Positions 6,731-13,962 of a stretch of 23,963 bases of DNA are shown here, piece after piece (position 1 is the first letter of the stretch; every line of letters begins with the position of its first letter). Position numbers and translations under genes: made by a program. Where the stretch lies: NCBI GenBank assembly GCA_964654695.1, contig CAZZKJ010000038.1, positions 1 through 23,963 on the forward strand. Direction: 5' to 3'. Below the pieces are notes generated by a model. It worked only from the letters and a program-made list of their open reading frames with translations. It did not search any database and was not told the origin of the DNA. The DNA is from CAZZKJ01 sp964654695. Its GTDB lineage: Bacteria; Krumholzibacteriota; Krumholzibacteriia; WVZY01.

Positions 6731-9451
6731 CTAACCCTCACGCAGCATATCCCTGAGAACGGTATGCAGTATCCCGCCGTTCTGATAGTATGTCACTTCC
6801 ACGGCGGTATCTATGCGGGCGGTCATTTTGAGCGTCCGTTCTTTTGTGCCGTCTCCATCGCCGCCAACATCGGTCCGCACTCTTACCGTAAGCTCCGCGC
6901 CCGGTTCGAATCCGCCATCGAGACCTTCGATATCGAAGACCTCGCGTCCCGTCAGCCCGAGAGATTCGCGGTTTTCTCCAGGCATGAACTGGAGAGGCAG
7001 TACGCCCATGCCGACGAGATTGCTCCTGTGGATACGTTCGTAGGATTCGGCCAGCACCGCCTTGACACCGAGAAGCTGCGTTCCCTTTGCCGCCCAGTCT
7101 CGTGAGCTGCCGGTTCCGTATTCCCTGCCGGCTATGACTACGAGCGGTACGGAGTCTTTCTGATAGCGCACGGCGGCGTCATATATGCTCATCTCTTCGC
7201 CGCTCGGCAGGTGTATGGTCACTCCGCCCTCGGTGCCGGGAGCGAGAAGGTTGCGAAGGCGGATGTTGCCGAATGTCCCGCGCATCATCACTTCATGGTT
7301 GCCGCGCCGCGACCCGAACGAGTTGAAATCCTGCGGTTCGATCCCGCGCGAAACCAGATAGCTGCCGCTCGGGCTTTCTGCTGCGAACGCTCCGGCCGGA
7401 GAAATGTGATCGGTGGTAACCGAATCTCCCAGCAAAGCAAGCGCCCTTGCTCCGCGTATGTTTTCGAAGGAGGGCGCCTCGGGCGAAAGTCCCATGAAAA
7501 ACGGAGGTTCTTGAATATAAGTTGACTCGTCATTCCATTTATATATGTCGCCCACGGGCACCGGCATCTCCCGCCACCGCCCGCTGCCTTCGAATACGCT
7601 TGAATACTGGGACCGGAACATGTCCGCGTCGAGTGAACGCTTTATTTCATTGCTTATCTCTTCCTGGCTCGGCCATATGTCTTTGAGGAATACGGAAGCG
7701 CCGTCGGCGCCAATGCCGATCGGCTCGTTTTGAAAATCAATATCGACCCGCCCCGCGAGGGCATAAGCGATCACCAGCGGAGGCGAGGCCAGGTAGTTGG
7801 CCCTGGTCAGCGGATTGATGCGGCCTTCGAAGTTGCGGTTGCCGCTCAAGACGGCGGCCGCGACGAGATCCTCTTCTTTAATAGCCTGCGCGACAGCCGG
7901 CGGAATGGGACCGCTGTTGCCGATGCACGTTGTGCATCCGTAGCCGACTACATGAAAGCGAAGCTTTTCCATGTACGGCATCAGTCCGGAGGCTTCGAGA
8001 TATCTCGTAACCACCCGTGAGCCCGGAGCGAGGCTGGTCTTCACATATTCGGGAACGGTGAGTCCGTGCTCGACCGCTTTTTTGGCAAGAAGCCCGGCGC
8101 CGATCATGACCGACGGGTTGGAAGTGTTGGTGCAGCTCGTGATGGCGGCGATCACGACTGAGCCGTCGCGAGGCCGGGATGAAACTTCGCCTTTGGTTTT
8201 CACTTTTTCTTTTCTGCCGTAGACATTGCGGAGCGCCGCATGGAACGAACGTTTCATTTCTCCAAGAGGAATGCGGTCCTGCGGGCGCTTGGGCCCGGCG
8301 AGGCTCGGAACCACCGTGCCCATATCGAGTTCGAGTGTGTCGGTGAAACGCGGCTCCGGCGCTCCGTTCGTTCGGGAGGTTTTGCCTTCGACGAAAAGGC
8401 CCTGCTCCTTGGTGTAACGTTCGACCATGACCGCTAGTTCATCGCCGCGCCCGGTTAGGCGAAGGTAGTCCAAAGTTGCCGGTCCCACCGGAAAGAATCC
8501 CATGGTCGCTCCGTATTCGGGAGACATGTTGGCGATGGTCGTACGGTCGGGCAGGCTCAGCCGCGAAAGACCGGGGCCGAAGAATTCGACGAATTTGCCG
8601 ACGACGCCTTTTTTGCGAAGCATTTCAGTTACCGTCAGCACGAGATCGGTCGCGGTCGCGCCTTCGGCGAGTCCGCCTTTTAGTTTGAAACCGACCACCT
8701 GCGGAGGAAGCATATAATAGGGCTGACCGAGCATGACCGCTTCCGCTTCGATCCCGCCCACTCCCCAACCGAGTACTCCGAGACCGTTTATCATTGTCGT
8801 GTGGGAGTCGGTGCCGACCAGACTGTCGGGAAATACGGCGGTATCGCCGCCGATCCGGCGTGTCTCAACCACGCACGCGAGGTATTCGAGGTTCACCTGG
8901 TGGACTATCCCGGTGTCGGGCGGGACCACGCGAAAGTTTTTGAACGCTCCCTGTGCCCAGCGCAGCAGCTCGTAGCGCTCGCGGTTTCTTTCGAATTCGC
9001 GCTCGGCGTTTTTCTCTAAAGCGTCCGGGGAGCCAAAAAAATCTACCTGGATGGAGTGGTCTATGACGAGATCCACCGGTATCAGCGGGTTTATGCGCTC
9101 GGCATCGCCGCCCATACGCAGCATCGCCGAGCGCAGGGCGGCAAGGTCGACTACCGCGGGCACGCCGGTAAAATCCTGAAGCAGCACGCGGGCCGGCATG
9201 AAGGCCAGTTCTCCGGCGCCGGGATTGTCCGGTTTCCATGCGGCCAGGGCTGCTATGTCGGCTTCCGTGATGGTTTTGCCGTCGCAGTTTCTCAACAGAG
9301 ATTCGAGAAGTATTTTGATGGAAACGGGAAGCCGGCTTACTTCGGCGATACCTTCTTTTTCCAGGCGGTCGAGACGGTACATAACGGCCGGGCCGTTTCC
9401 GGTTTCGAATTCGGCGCGCGCGCCGAACGCATTTGCTGGTTTTTCACTCAT
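6731..9451 (-). CDS. acnA: Aconitate hydratase (AcnA/IRP1 type)
   Basis: 906-residue cytosolic [4Fe-4S] enzyme that interconverts citrate and isocitrate in the TCA or glyoxylate pathways. Visible signatures: SLVGTDSHTTMINGLGVLGWG, then ITSCTNTSNP with Cys440, YGCTTCIGNSG with Cys506 and Cys509 (the three cluster ligands), and in the swivel domain GDSVTTDHISPAG and GREYGTGSSRDWAAKG. Length fits the AcnA/IRP1 subfamily, which is about 890-920 residues. The ATG at 9451 is chosen because AAGGA lies 6 nt upstream; another in-frame ATG at 9466 overlaps that ribosome binding site. A candidate promoter lies just upstream. The gene is intact, and 79 nt upstream lies a trpB remnant on the same strand. 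Assignment is secure. Confidence 0.96.
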   Translation of the reverse strand: MSEKPANAFGARAEFETGNGPAVMYRLDRLEKEGIAEVSRLPVSIKILLESLLRNCDGKTITEADIAALAAWKPDNPGAGELAFMPARVLLQDFTGVPAVVDLAALRSAMLRMGGDAERINPLIPVDLVIDHSIQVDFFGSPDALEKNAEREFERNRERYELLRWAQGAFKNFRVVPPDTGIVHQVNLEYLACVVETRRIGGDTAVFPDSLVGTDSHTTMINGLGVLGWGVGGIEAEAVMLGQPYYMLPPQVVGFKLKGGLAEGATATDLVLTVTEMLRKKGVVGKFVEFFGPGLSRLSLPDRTTIANMSPEYGATMGFFPVGPATLDYLRLTGRGDELAVMVERYTKEQGLFVEGKTSRTNGAPEPRFTDTLELDMGTVVPSLAGPKRPQDRIPLGEMKRSFHAALRNVYGRKEKVKTKGEVSSRPRDGSVVIAAITSCTNTSNPSVMIGAGLLAKKAVEHGLTVPEYVKTSLAPGSRVVTRYLEASGLMPYMEKLRFHVVGYGCTTCIGNSGPIPPAVAQAIKEEDLVAAAVLSGNRNFEGRINPLTRANYLASPPLVIAYALAGRVDIDFQNEPIGIGADGASVFLKDIWPSQEEISNEIKRSLDADMFRSQYSSVFEGSGRWREMPVPVGDIYKWNDESTYIQEPPFFMGLSPEAPSFENIRGARALALLGDSVTTDHISPAGAFAAESPSGSYLVSRGIEPQDFNSFGSRRGNHEVMMRGTFGNIRLRNLLAPGTEGGVTIHLPSGEEMSIYDAAVRYQKDSVPLVVIAGREYGTGSSRDWAAKGTQLLGVKAVLAESYERIHRSNLVGMGVLPLQFMPGENRESLGLTGREVFDIEGLDGGFEPGAELTVRVRTDVGGDGDGTKERTLKMTARIDTAVEVTYYQNGGILHTVLRDMLREG

Positions 9452-9484
9452 GATTATTCCTTCCATTAATATAGGGTTCTTCAG

Positions 9485-9513
9485 ATATTAACGGGAAGGC
9501 GGCTTTTTCGCAA
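9485..9513 (-). promoter_or_regulatory. Candidate acnA promoter
   Basis: On the minus strand TTGCGA (9513-9508), a 17-nt spacer and TAATAT (9490-9485) match 4 of 6 bases in each sigma-70 hexamer. The predicted start near 9478 would give a leader of about 27 nt containing the acnA ribosome binding site. It lies downstream of the trpB remnant, so acnA expression need not depend on that gene. Confidence 0.4.
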
Positions 9514-9530
9514 CCGGTAAGCGTTGGTTG

Positions 9531-9856
9531 TCAATCGAGATGAATCTCTTCGTCTTCCGCTTTCAGTTTGCCGTGGAGATAGTCTTCGTACGCGCTCAAG
9601 TCGAGAAGTCCGCGGCCTGAGAGATTGAAAAGGATGACTTTTTCCCGCTCTTCTTCGTGCGCTTTCACGGCTTCGCGTATTGCGAGTTCGACCGCGTGGG
9701 CTGCTTCGGGAGCGGGAATTATGCCCTCGGCTTTCCCGCTGGTAAGGGTCGGGCATGAAACCGGCTCGGCGGCGACGGCGGCACGGGCAGGTCGGGCGCT
9801 ATGTTATAATAAAATCGGTGGATACGGTCTTTGCCGAGCACGATCTTCTTGTCCAT
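9531..9856 (-). pseudogene. trpB: trpB2-type tryptophan synthase beta remnant with internal deletion
   Basis: Two ends of one gene are left. The ATG at 9856, with AAAGGGG about 7 nt upstream, opens MDKKIVLGKDRIHRFYYN followed by IAPDLPVPPSPP, the usual N-terminus of TrpB2-class tryptophan synthase beta chains. About 30 residues in, the frame leaves the family and stops. In another frame, ending at the TGA at 9531, lies the typical TrpB2 C-terminus: GKAEGIIPAPEAAHAVELA, then EKVILFNLSGRGLLDLSAYEDYL. Roughly 300 or more central residues, including the PLP lysine and the glycine-rich phosphate loop, are missing (family length about 420-450). The two ends are out of frame, so this is a deletion product, not a small working protein. 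It lies directly upstream of acnA on the same strand. Confidence 0.82.
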
Positions 9857-10047
9857 CTCGAGACCCCTTTCACGGTCAATTCAGAGAAACAAAAAACCCG
9901 CCTTTTCCATTTTTAATTATACATCCGATTAGTTATTATCAGGTAAGTAAATTATTGGCCACGAAGGATGCCCGCGGGTACCACAATACATATAATTATT
10001 GAGGAAAACTTGCGAAGCTGAAACAGAATCACCGAAAGGATAAAAAA
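9857..10047. other. Non-coding stretch between trpB remnant and DinB-like gene
   Basis: This 191-nt stretch divides the two divergent loci and shows no gene. It contains a TATAAT on the minus strand at 9916-9921 and a TATAAT on the plus strand at 9991-9996, possible -10 elements for the trpB remnant and the DinB-like gene respectively. Neither has a good -35 at 17 nt. The plus-strand gene has AAAGGA 8 nt before its ATG. Confidence 0.3.
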
Positions 10048-10524
10048 ATGATATGGACCAGGCTGCTCGAAGGGGAATTAGCGCATACTTACAAAGTAAC
10101 TGAAAAACTTTTAGACCTCGTGGACGGCGGCAAGCTCGATTGGAAGCCAGCGCCGGATAATAATTGGATGACGACGGGACAGCTGCTAAAGCACATATCG
10201 AATGGCTGCGGGTCCGGGATCAAGGGCGCCGTTACCGGTGATTGGGGATTTCCGGAGGATTTCGATCCAAGCAGCATGACCATGGAAGACATGCTGCCGC
10301 CGGCCGAAAAGATGCCGGCCGTCGAAAGCCTGGCCGAGGCGAAAGAGCTCCTTGCCGAAGACAAGAAAACCGCCGTCGAAATGCTTGCCAAGTGCAGCCC
10401 TGAAGATCTTGCGACCAAGCCGTCTCCGGTTCCGTGGGATCCCACCGAGATAGTGCTCGGCCAGCGCCTGCTGCAGATGGTGGATCATTTGAGATCACAC
10501 AAGGCCCACTTTTCTATTACCTGA
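10048..10524 (+). CDS. DinB-like four-helix protein with frameshifted C-terminus
   Basis: 158-residue protein of the DinB/YfiT-like fold, small four-helix bundles that bind a divalent metal through a His triad. Here the likely triad is His49 (GQLLKHISNG) with His147 and His151 (MVDHLRSHKAH). Many relatives are metal-dependent thiol transferases or hydrolases; the exact reaction is unknown. The ATG has AAAGGA 8 nt upstream. The annotated frame stops at 10524 right after SHKAHFSIT, but a frame beginning at about 10510 continues LFYYLKLQGKPVNTENLWGM to a TAA at 10571. That is the family-like C-terminus, so one base seems to have been lost next to the TTTT run near 10510. The truncated protein keeps all three His and may still fold. 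Confidence 0.7.
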   Translation: MIWTRLLEGELAHTYKVTEKLLDLVDGGKLDWKPAPDNNWMTTGQLLKHISNGCGSGIKGAVTGDWGFPEDFDPSSMTMEDMLPPAEKMPAVESLAEAKELLAEDKKTAVEMLAKCSPEDLATKPSPVPWDPTEIVLGQRLLQMVDHLRSHKAHFSIT

Positions 10525-10572
10525 AACTCCAGGGTAAGCCGGTGAACACAGAAAACCTGTGGGGGATGTAAA

Positions 10573-10604
10573 CTGCTGAGAGAGGGAGATCAGTTTTTCA
10601 GCAG
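10573..10604. repeat. Stem-loop candidate between DinB-like gene and cytochrome remnant
   Basis: CTGCTGA (10573-10579) and TCAGCAG (10598-10604) form a 7-bp inverted repeat with an 18-nt loop, beginning 2 nt after the TAA of the frameshifted DinB C-terminus. It could end transcription of that gene, but no T-run follows the right arm on the plus strand, so support is weak. Confidence 0.3.
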
Positions 10605-10655
10605 CGTTCGCCTTTTCCGGGAAGCGTCGAGGATATAGGCCGTGTTTACACCTAC

Positions 10656-11072
10656 TTATTTCTTGATGTGCTTCCCTACTGACGGCTTTCTCTCAAGGTC
10701 GATGTATGCTTGCTCAACAAATGTATTATTTCCGCCGGTGCCGCCATGCTCTAATTCAAATTCGCCATAATAATTGATCTTGTCATTGGCCCAGCCTGAA
10801 AAATATATAGCCAGATAATGAATATCAAAATTTTTTGCACTCTTGGATGTCTGAAAGTATTCCGTGTATAAATAGCCGTCTATAACTGGCTTTAGGAATT
10901 CGCTGGTATTGGCGGTTTTCCCGGCTTCTCTTTGCAGGTATGCCGTTAATTCGTCGATCTCTTGCTCGGTCAAGGTGGCTTGTGATTTCATGGACCGGAC
11001 CAGGCCGGGCCACTCTTCCGCGGAATAATCACTTGGGGAAAAAAGCGCATGACAGCGCCCACATTTTTGCAA
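10656..11072 (-). pseudogene. Remnant of a cytochrome c-outer membrane porin fusion
   Basis: About 138 codons remain of a larger protein. The N-terminal part begins abruptly at a heme-binding site, CGRCH (Cys4, Cys7, His8 counted from the TTG at 11072), followed by the helix pattern of a small c-type cytochrome (EEWPGLVRSM, LTEQEIDELTAYLQ). An in-frame stop lies two codons upstream, and no signal peptide or ribosome binding site is present, so heme attachment in the periplasm could not happen. The second part, FDIHYLAIYFSGWANDKINYYGEFELEHGG followed by NNTFVEQAYIDL, split here for length, resembles the first strands of an outer-membrane porin barrel. It ends after ERKPSVGKHIKK where several hundred barrel residues should follow. 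It is therefore truncated at both ends. Confidence 0.65.
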
Positions 11073-11148
11073 GAATTATTTTAATTCTCCGCTTGATATA
11101 AGCGGCCCGAGAGATTACATTTTGATAAACCTGAAAAAGGAGAAAATC

Positions 11149-11733
11149 ATGACACTCAAATCCACGATCGCAGTGTTTATACTCGTAACCGCGGTTTTGC
11201 TTGCCGGCGCGCAGAGGACCCCCGCCGCCGAAACGTACGCGGTAGATCCCGTTCATTCCTCGGTGATATTTCGAATAAATCACCTTGGCATTTCCTACTT
11301 TTACGGACGCTTCAACGAAATAACGGGCACGCTCGTCGTCGATGACGAAGATATAGGCGCCGGCTCCGCCGATGTAACAATAAAAGTAGAAAGCCTTGAT
11401 ACACACGATGCCAAAAGAAACGGGCATATCCTGGGCCCCGATTTTTTCAATGCGAAAACATTTCCTGTGATCACATTCAAGAGCAGCGGAGTAAGAAAAA
11501 TCGATGAAAAACGCCTGGAAGTCGCCGGCGACTTGATGCTTCACGGCGTTAAAAAGCCGATCAAGATGGAGATGACGCACGTTGGCAAGGGCAAGGATCC
11601 ATGGGGGGGATACCGGAGCGGCTACGAAGGAACTCTGGTCATAAGGCGCAGCGACTTCGGCATGAAATTCATGCTGGAAGGCGTCGGAGATGAAGTAACC
11701 ATAATCTTGAGCATCGAAGGCGTGCGCAAGTAA
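11149..11733 (+). CDS. YceI-family secreted lipocalin-like protein
   Basis: 194 residues. Residues 1 to about 26 form a signal peptide ending TPAA before ETYAVDP, so the mature protein is periplasmic. The mature part follows the YceI pattern closely: YAVDPVHSSVIFRINHLGIS, GRFNEITGTLVVDD, then DAKRNGHILGPDFFNAKTFPVITFKS, VAGDLMLHGVKKPI and IRRSDFGM. YceI proteins are beta-barrels that bind an isoprenoid or other lipid. The ATG at 11149 is chosen because AAGGAG lies about 7 nt upstream; an earlier in-frame ATG at 11122 would put charged residues before the signal peptide. The gene appears intact beside the decayed loci and has no operon partner here. Confidence 0.92.
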   Translation: MTLKSTIAVFILVTAVLLAGAQRTPAAETYAVDPVHSSVIFRINHLGISYFYGRFNEITGTLVVDDEDIGAGSADVTIKVESLDTHDAKRNGHILGPDFFNAKTFPVITFKSSGVRKIDEKRLEVAGDLMLHGVKKPIKMEMTHVGKGKDPWGGYRSGYEGTLVIRRSDFGMKFMLEGVGDEVTIILSIEGVRK

Positions 11734-12026
11734 TTTAGACGCCCCGCATTAGTTTTTGATTTGAAATTACATAATTTCCCACGCGCGGCCGCAGAAACTT
11801 CCAGCCCAGGAGACATTTAAAAAAATGATCTGATTAATCATCCCTTCCTAATCGGGGGTCTCTCTGTAACTTAGATCCTTGCTATTCCTTGGCATAATAT
11901 GGTATCATTAGCTATTATTCGGTCCTCTGAATTCCAGATTTGGAGCCATTTACGAGAAGTATCCTTCTTCTAACCGCCCGGCCCGCGTTGATGCGCGCGC
12001 CTATATACCGCAGAAATGGATGAGAA
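11734..12026. other. Non-coding boundary upstream of the glycan cluster
   Basis: This 293-nt stretch has no credible gene. It holds the perfect 10-bp palindrome TGATTAATCA (11831-11840) and a candidate promoter at 11889-11918. It marks the visible change from GC-rich to AT-richer sequence and is the only sizeable gap before the run of co-directional glycan genes. Confidence 0.4.
11889..11918 (+). promoter_or_regulatory. Candidate promoter for the glycan cluster
   Basis: TTGGCA (11889-11894), an 18-nt spacer and TATTAT (11913-11918) give a fair sigma-70 match. It would start a transcript near 11925 with a leader of about 100 nt before the first SDR gene. It is the best plus-strand promoter I see upstream of that operon, but AT-rich sequence makes chance matches likely. 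Confidence 0.35.
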
Positions 12027-12992
12027 ATGGATGTTATTAAAAATAAGAAAATCTTTATTACCGGAGGAGCCGGCTTTATTGCTTCGCATTTGATCGAGAG
12101 GTTGATCGATAACAACAAGGTGGTTATCTATGATAACCTGTTAAGGAATGCTTTTCATTATACAGATCTGAAAGAGCATCCCAATATAGAGTTTATAAAA
12201 GGTGATGTACTGGATTTCGATCTTCTTTCAGAAACGATGCAGGGCGCTGATATATGCGTTCATGCAGCCGCGATAGCAGGCATTTTCAGTGTCGGCAAAA
12301 AAGCCACTAGAACAATAAAAGTCAATTTTATTGGAACATACCATGCACTGGAAGCGGCTGTTAAAAACAAAGTGAAGAGATTTGTTGATTTTTCTACAAG
12401 CGAGGTATACGGACCTTTTGTGTATAAAGGAAAAGAAAGCGATTCCACTACCCTCGGGCCCGTGGGAGAAAAAAGATGGGTTTACGCAATAAGCAAATTA
12501 GCTGCTGAGCATTTTGCACATAATTATGAAGCTGAATTTGGGTTGGAAGTAGTTACGGTCCGACCGTTCAATATCTACGGTCCAAGGCAGGTGGGGGAGG
12601 GCGCTATTGAGCAGATGGTAACCCGCGCCCTCAAGAATGAGCCGATTACCGTTTTCAACGAAGGCACTCAAATTCGGTCGTGGTGTTATGTAACGGATTT
12701 TGTAGATGCCTTATACAGCACTTTGCATAACAGCGATGCCCACAATCAGATATTCAACATTGGCAATCCTCAAGCCACGATAACGGTCTTGAATCTGGCC
12801 CGCGCGATAATATCCATGACCGAATCGCGATCCAAGATCAATTATAAAGTTCATCCGGGCCCCGAAGTGGAAATGAGAATCCCCGATATTTGCAAGGCAT
12901 CCTCCCTGTTGGGTTATATTCCAAAAGTAAATTTGGAAGACGGCCTCGTCAAATCTATTGCATGGTATAAAGATCATTTGGAGGACAGATGA
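12027..12992 (+). CDS. NAD-dependent sugar-nucleotide epimerase/dehydratase (extended SDR)
   Basis: 321-residue extended short-chain dehydrogenase/reductase acting on an NDP-sugar. It has the NAD-binding TGGAGFIASHL (residues 12-22), the catalytic Ser/Thr region FSTSEVYGP (122-130), Tyr153 and Lys157 in YAISK, and the sugar-nucleotide segment RPFNIYGPRQ. Relatives include UDP-glucose 4-epimerase, UDP-glucuronate decarboxylase and NDP-hexose dehydratases; sequence alone does not choose between them. The ribosome binding site is weak (GGATGAG just before the ATG). It is the first gene of the co-directional glycan cluster, and its TGA overlaps the next ATG (ATGA at 12989-12992), so the two SDRs are translationally coupled. 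Confidence 0.88.
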   Translation: MDVIKNKKIFITGGAGFIASHLIERLIDNNKVVIYDNLLRNAFHYTDLKEHPNIEFIKGDVLDFDLLSETMQGADICVHAAAIAGIFSVGKKATRTIKVNFIGTYHALEAAVKNKVKRFVDFSTSEVYGPFVYKGKESDSTTLGPVGEKRWVYAISKLAAEHFAHNYEAEFGLEVVTVRPFNIYGPRQVGEGAIEQMVTRALKNEPITVFNEGTQIRSWCYVTDFVDALYSTLHNSDAHNQIFNIGNPQATITVLNLARAIISMTESRSKINYKVHPGPEVEMRIPDICKASSLLGYIPKVNLEDGLVKSIAWYKDHLEDR

Positions 12993-13921
12993 AAGTATTG
13001 GTTGCAGGCGGGTCGGGATTCATCGGAAAGAATTTTCTGCTCAGTACGCCTGCGGCCTGGGAATGCACAGGAACTTATAACACGTCCGGGGAGTTCCCTG
13101 AGTTTCTAATCCGAAACGGATTGACTCATGTTCAACCAATCAAGGTTGAAATGAGAAACTTAGACGAAGTAAAAGCAGTGTTTGGAAAAAATGGAAATGA
13201 ATTTGACATTTGTTTATACGTGATGGGCAACTCGGACATTGGACTTTCCCGGCGGGAACCGTTTGCCGATTTGTCATACAATGTTCATTCACTAATAAAC
13301 CTGCTGCAGAATATCAAGGCCGGCAAATTCATATTTATGTCCTCGGGTGCGGTTTATGAAGGTTATAAAAGCCTGGTAAATCCTTCATGCAGTGTTAACC
13401 CCACAATCCCCTACAGTGTTAACAAGCTGGTATCGGAGCGTTATATTGAATATTTCCGGAATAATACCGATAGTATTGAAAATTTTGTTTGTATTCGTTT
13501 CTTCGGCGCATATGGACCCATGGAACCGGCCAGAAAGATATATACCAATCTTATAAACACGTTTGTAATTGAAGGGAAAAACGAATTCAAAATAATGGGC
13601 AACGGTAAGAATTTTATTGATGCCATGTATATTGATGATGCTATAGAAGCACTCATGAAAATTGCCGCGGGCGATAAAGGAAATATGATTATAGATTTGT
13701 GCGCAGGACATCCTCTTACTATTAACGAGCTGATAATCGAGGTTGGGCATATCTTCGATCGGGAGATTAAATTGCTCCACGAAGGCGCTGCCGCTGAATA
13801 CACTACTTTTTATGCATCTCCTAATGCCATGGAAACATTGTTTGATTTCAGGCCGGCAATACGCCTGCCGGAGGGTATGAGAAAATTTGCCGATTATATG
13901 CGCAATCAACTTCAATCTTAA
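12989..13921 (+). CDS. Second NAD(P)-dependent sugar-nucleotide SDR
   Basis: 310-residue extended SDR. The nucleotide-binding motif is GGSGFIG at residues 7-13, FMSSGAVYEG (116-125) contains the catalytic Ser region, and YSVNK supplies Tyr142 and Lys146. RFFGAYGPMEPARKI follows the usual RxxNxYGP pattern with changes. It overlaps the preceding SDR by 4 nt, so both probably act in one pathway, for example a dehydratase or epimerase followed by a ketoreductase. Codon use here is strongly AT-rich (many ATA, AAT, TTT). The sugar product cannot be given. Confidence 0.85.
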   Translation: MKVLVAGGSGFIGKNFLLSTPAAWECTGTYNTSGEFPEFLIRNGLTHVQPIKVEMRNLDEVKAVFGKNGNEFDICLYVMGNSDIGLSRREPFADLSYNVHSLINLLQNIKAGKFIFMSSGAVYEGYKSLVNPSCSVNPTIPYSVNKLVSERYIEYFRNNTDSIENFVCIRFFGAYGPMEPARKIYTNLINTFVIEGKNEFKIMGNGKNFIDAMYIDDAIEALMKIAAGDKGNMIIDLCAGHPLTINELIIEVGHIFDREIKLLHEGAAAEYTTFYASPNAMETLFDFRPAIRLPEGMRKFADYMRNQLQS

Positions 13922-13962
13922 AACCACTGTCACAATCTAAGGATGTTCAAGAATAAACGATT

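Noticed and set aside
6764..9469. Many plus-strand open frames opposite aconitase
   Set aside because: They are shadows of the GC-rich acnA gene: no ribosome binding sites, no family motifs, and overlapping one another.
9481..9756. A 91-codon Arg/Ser-rich minus-strand frame
   Set aside because: It is the wrong frame of the trpB remnant; the family sequence is in the neighbouring frame ending at 9531.
9481..11149. Insertion sequence or integron as cause of the decay zone
   Set aside because: No transposase or integrase fragment, terminal inverted repeat or target duplication could be seen.
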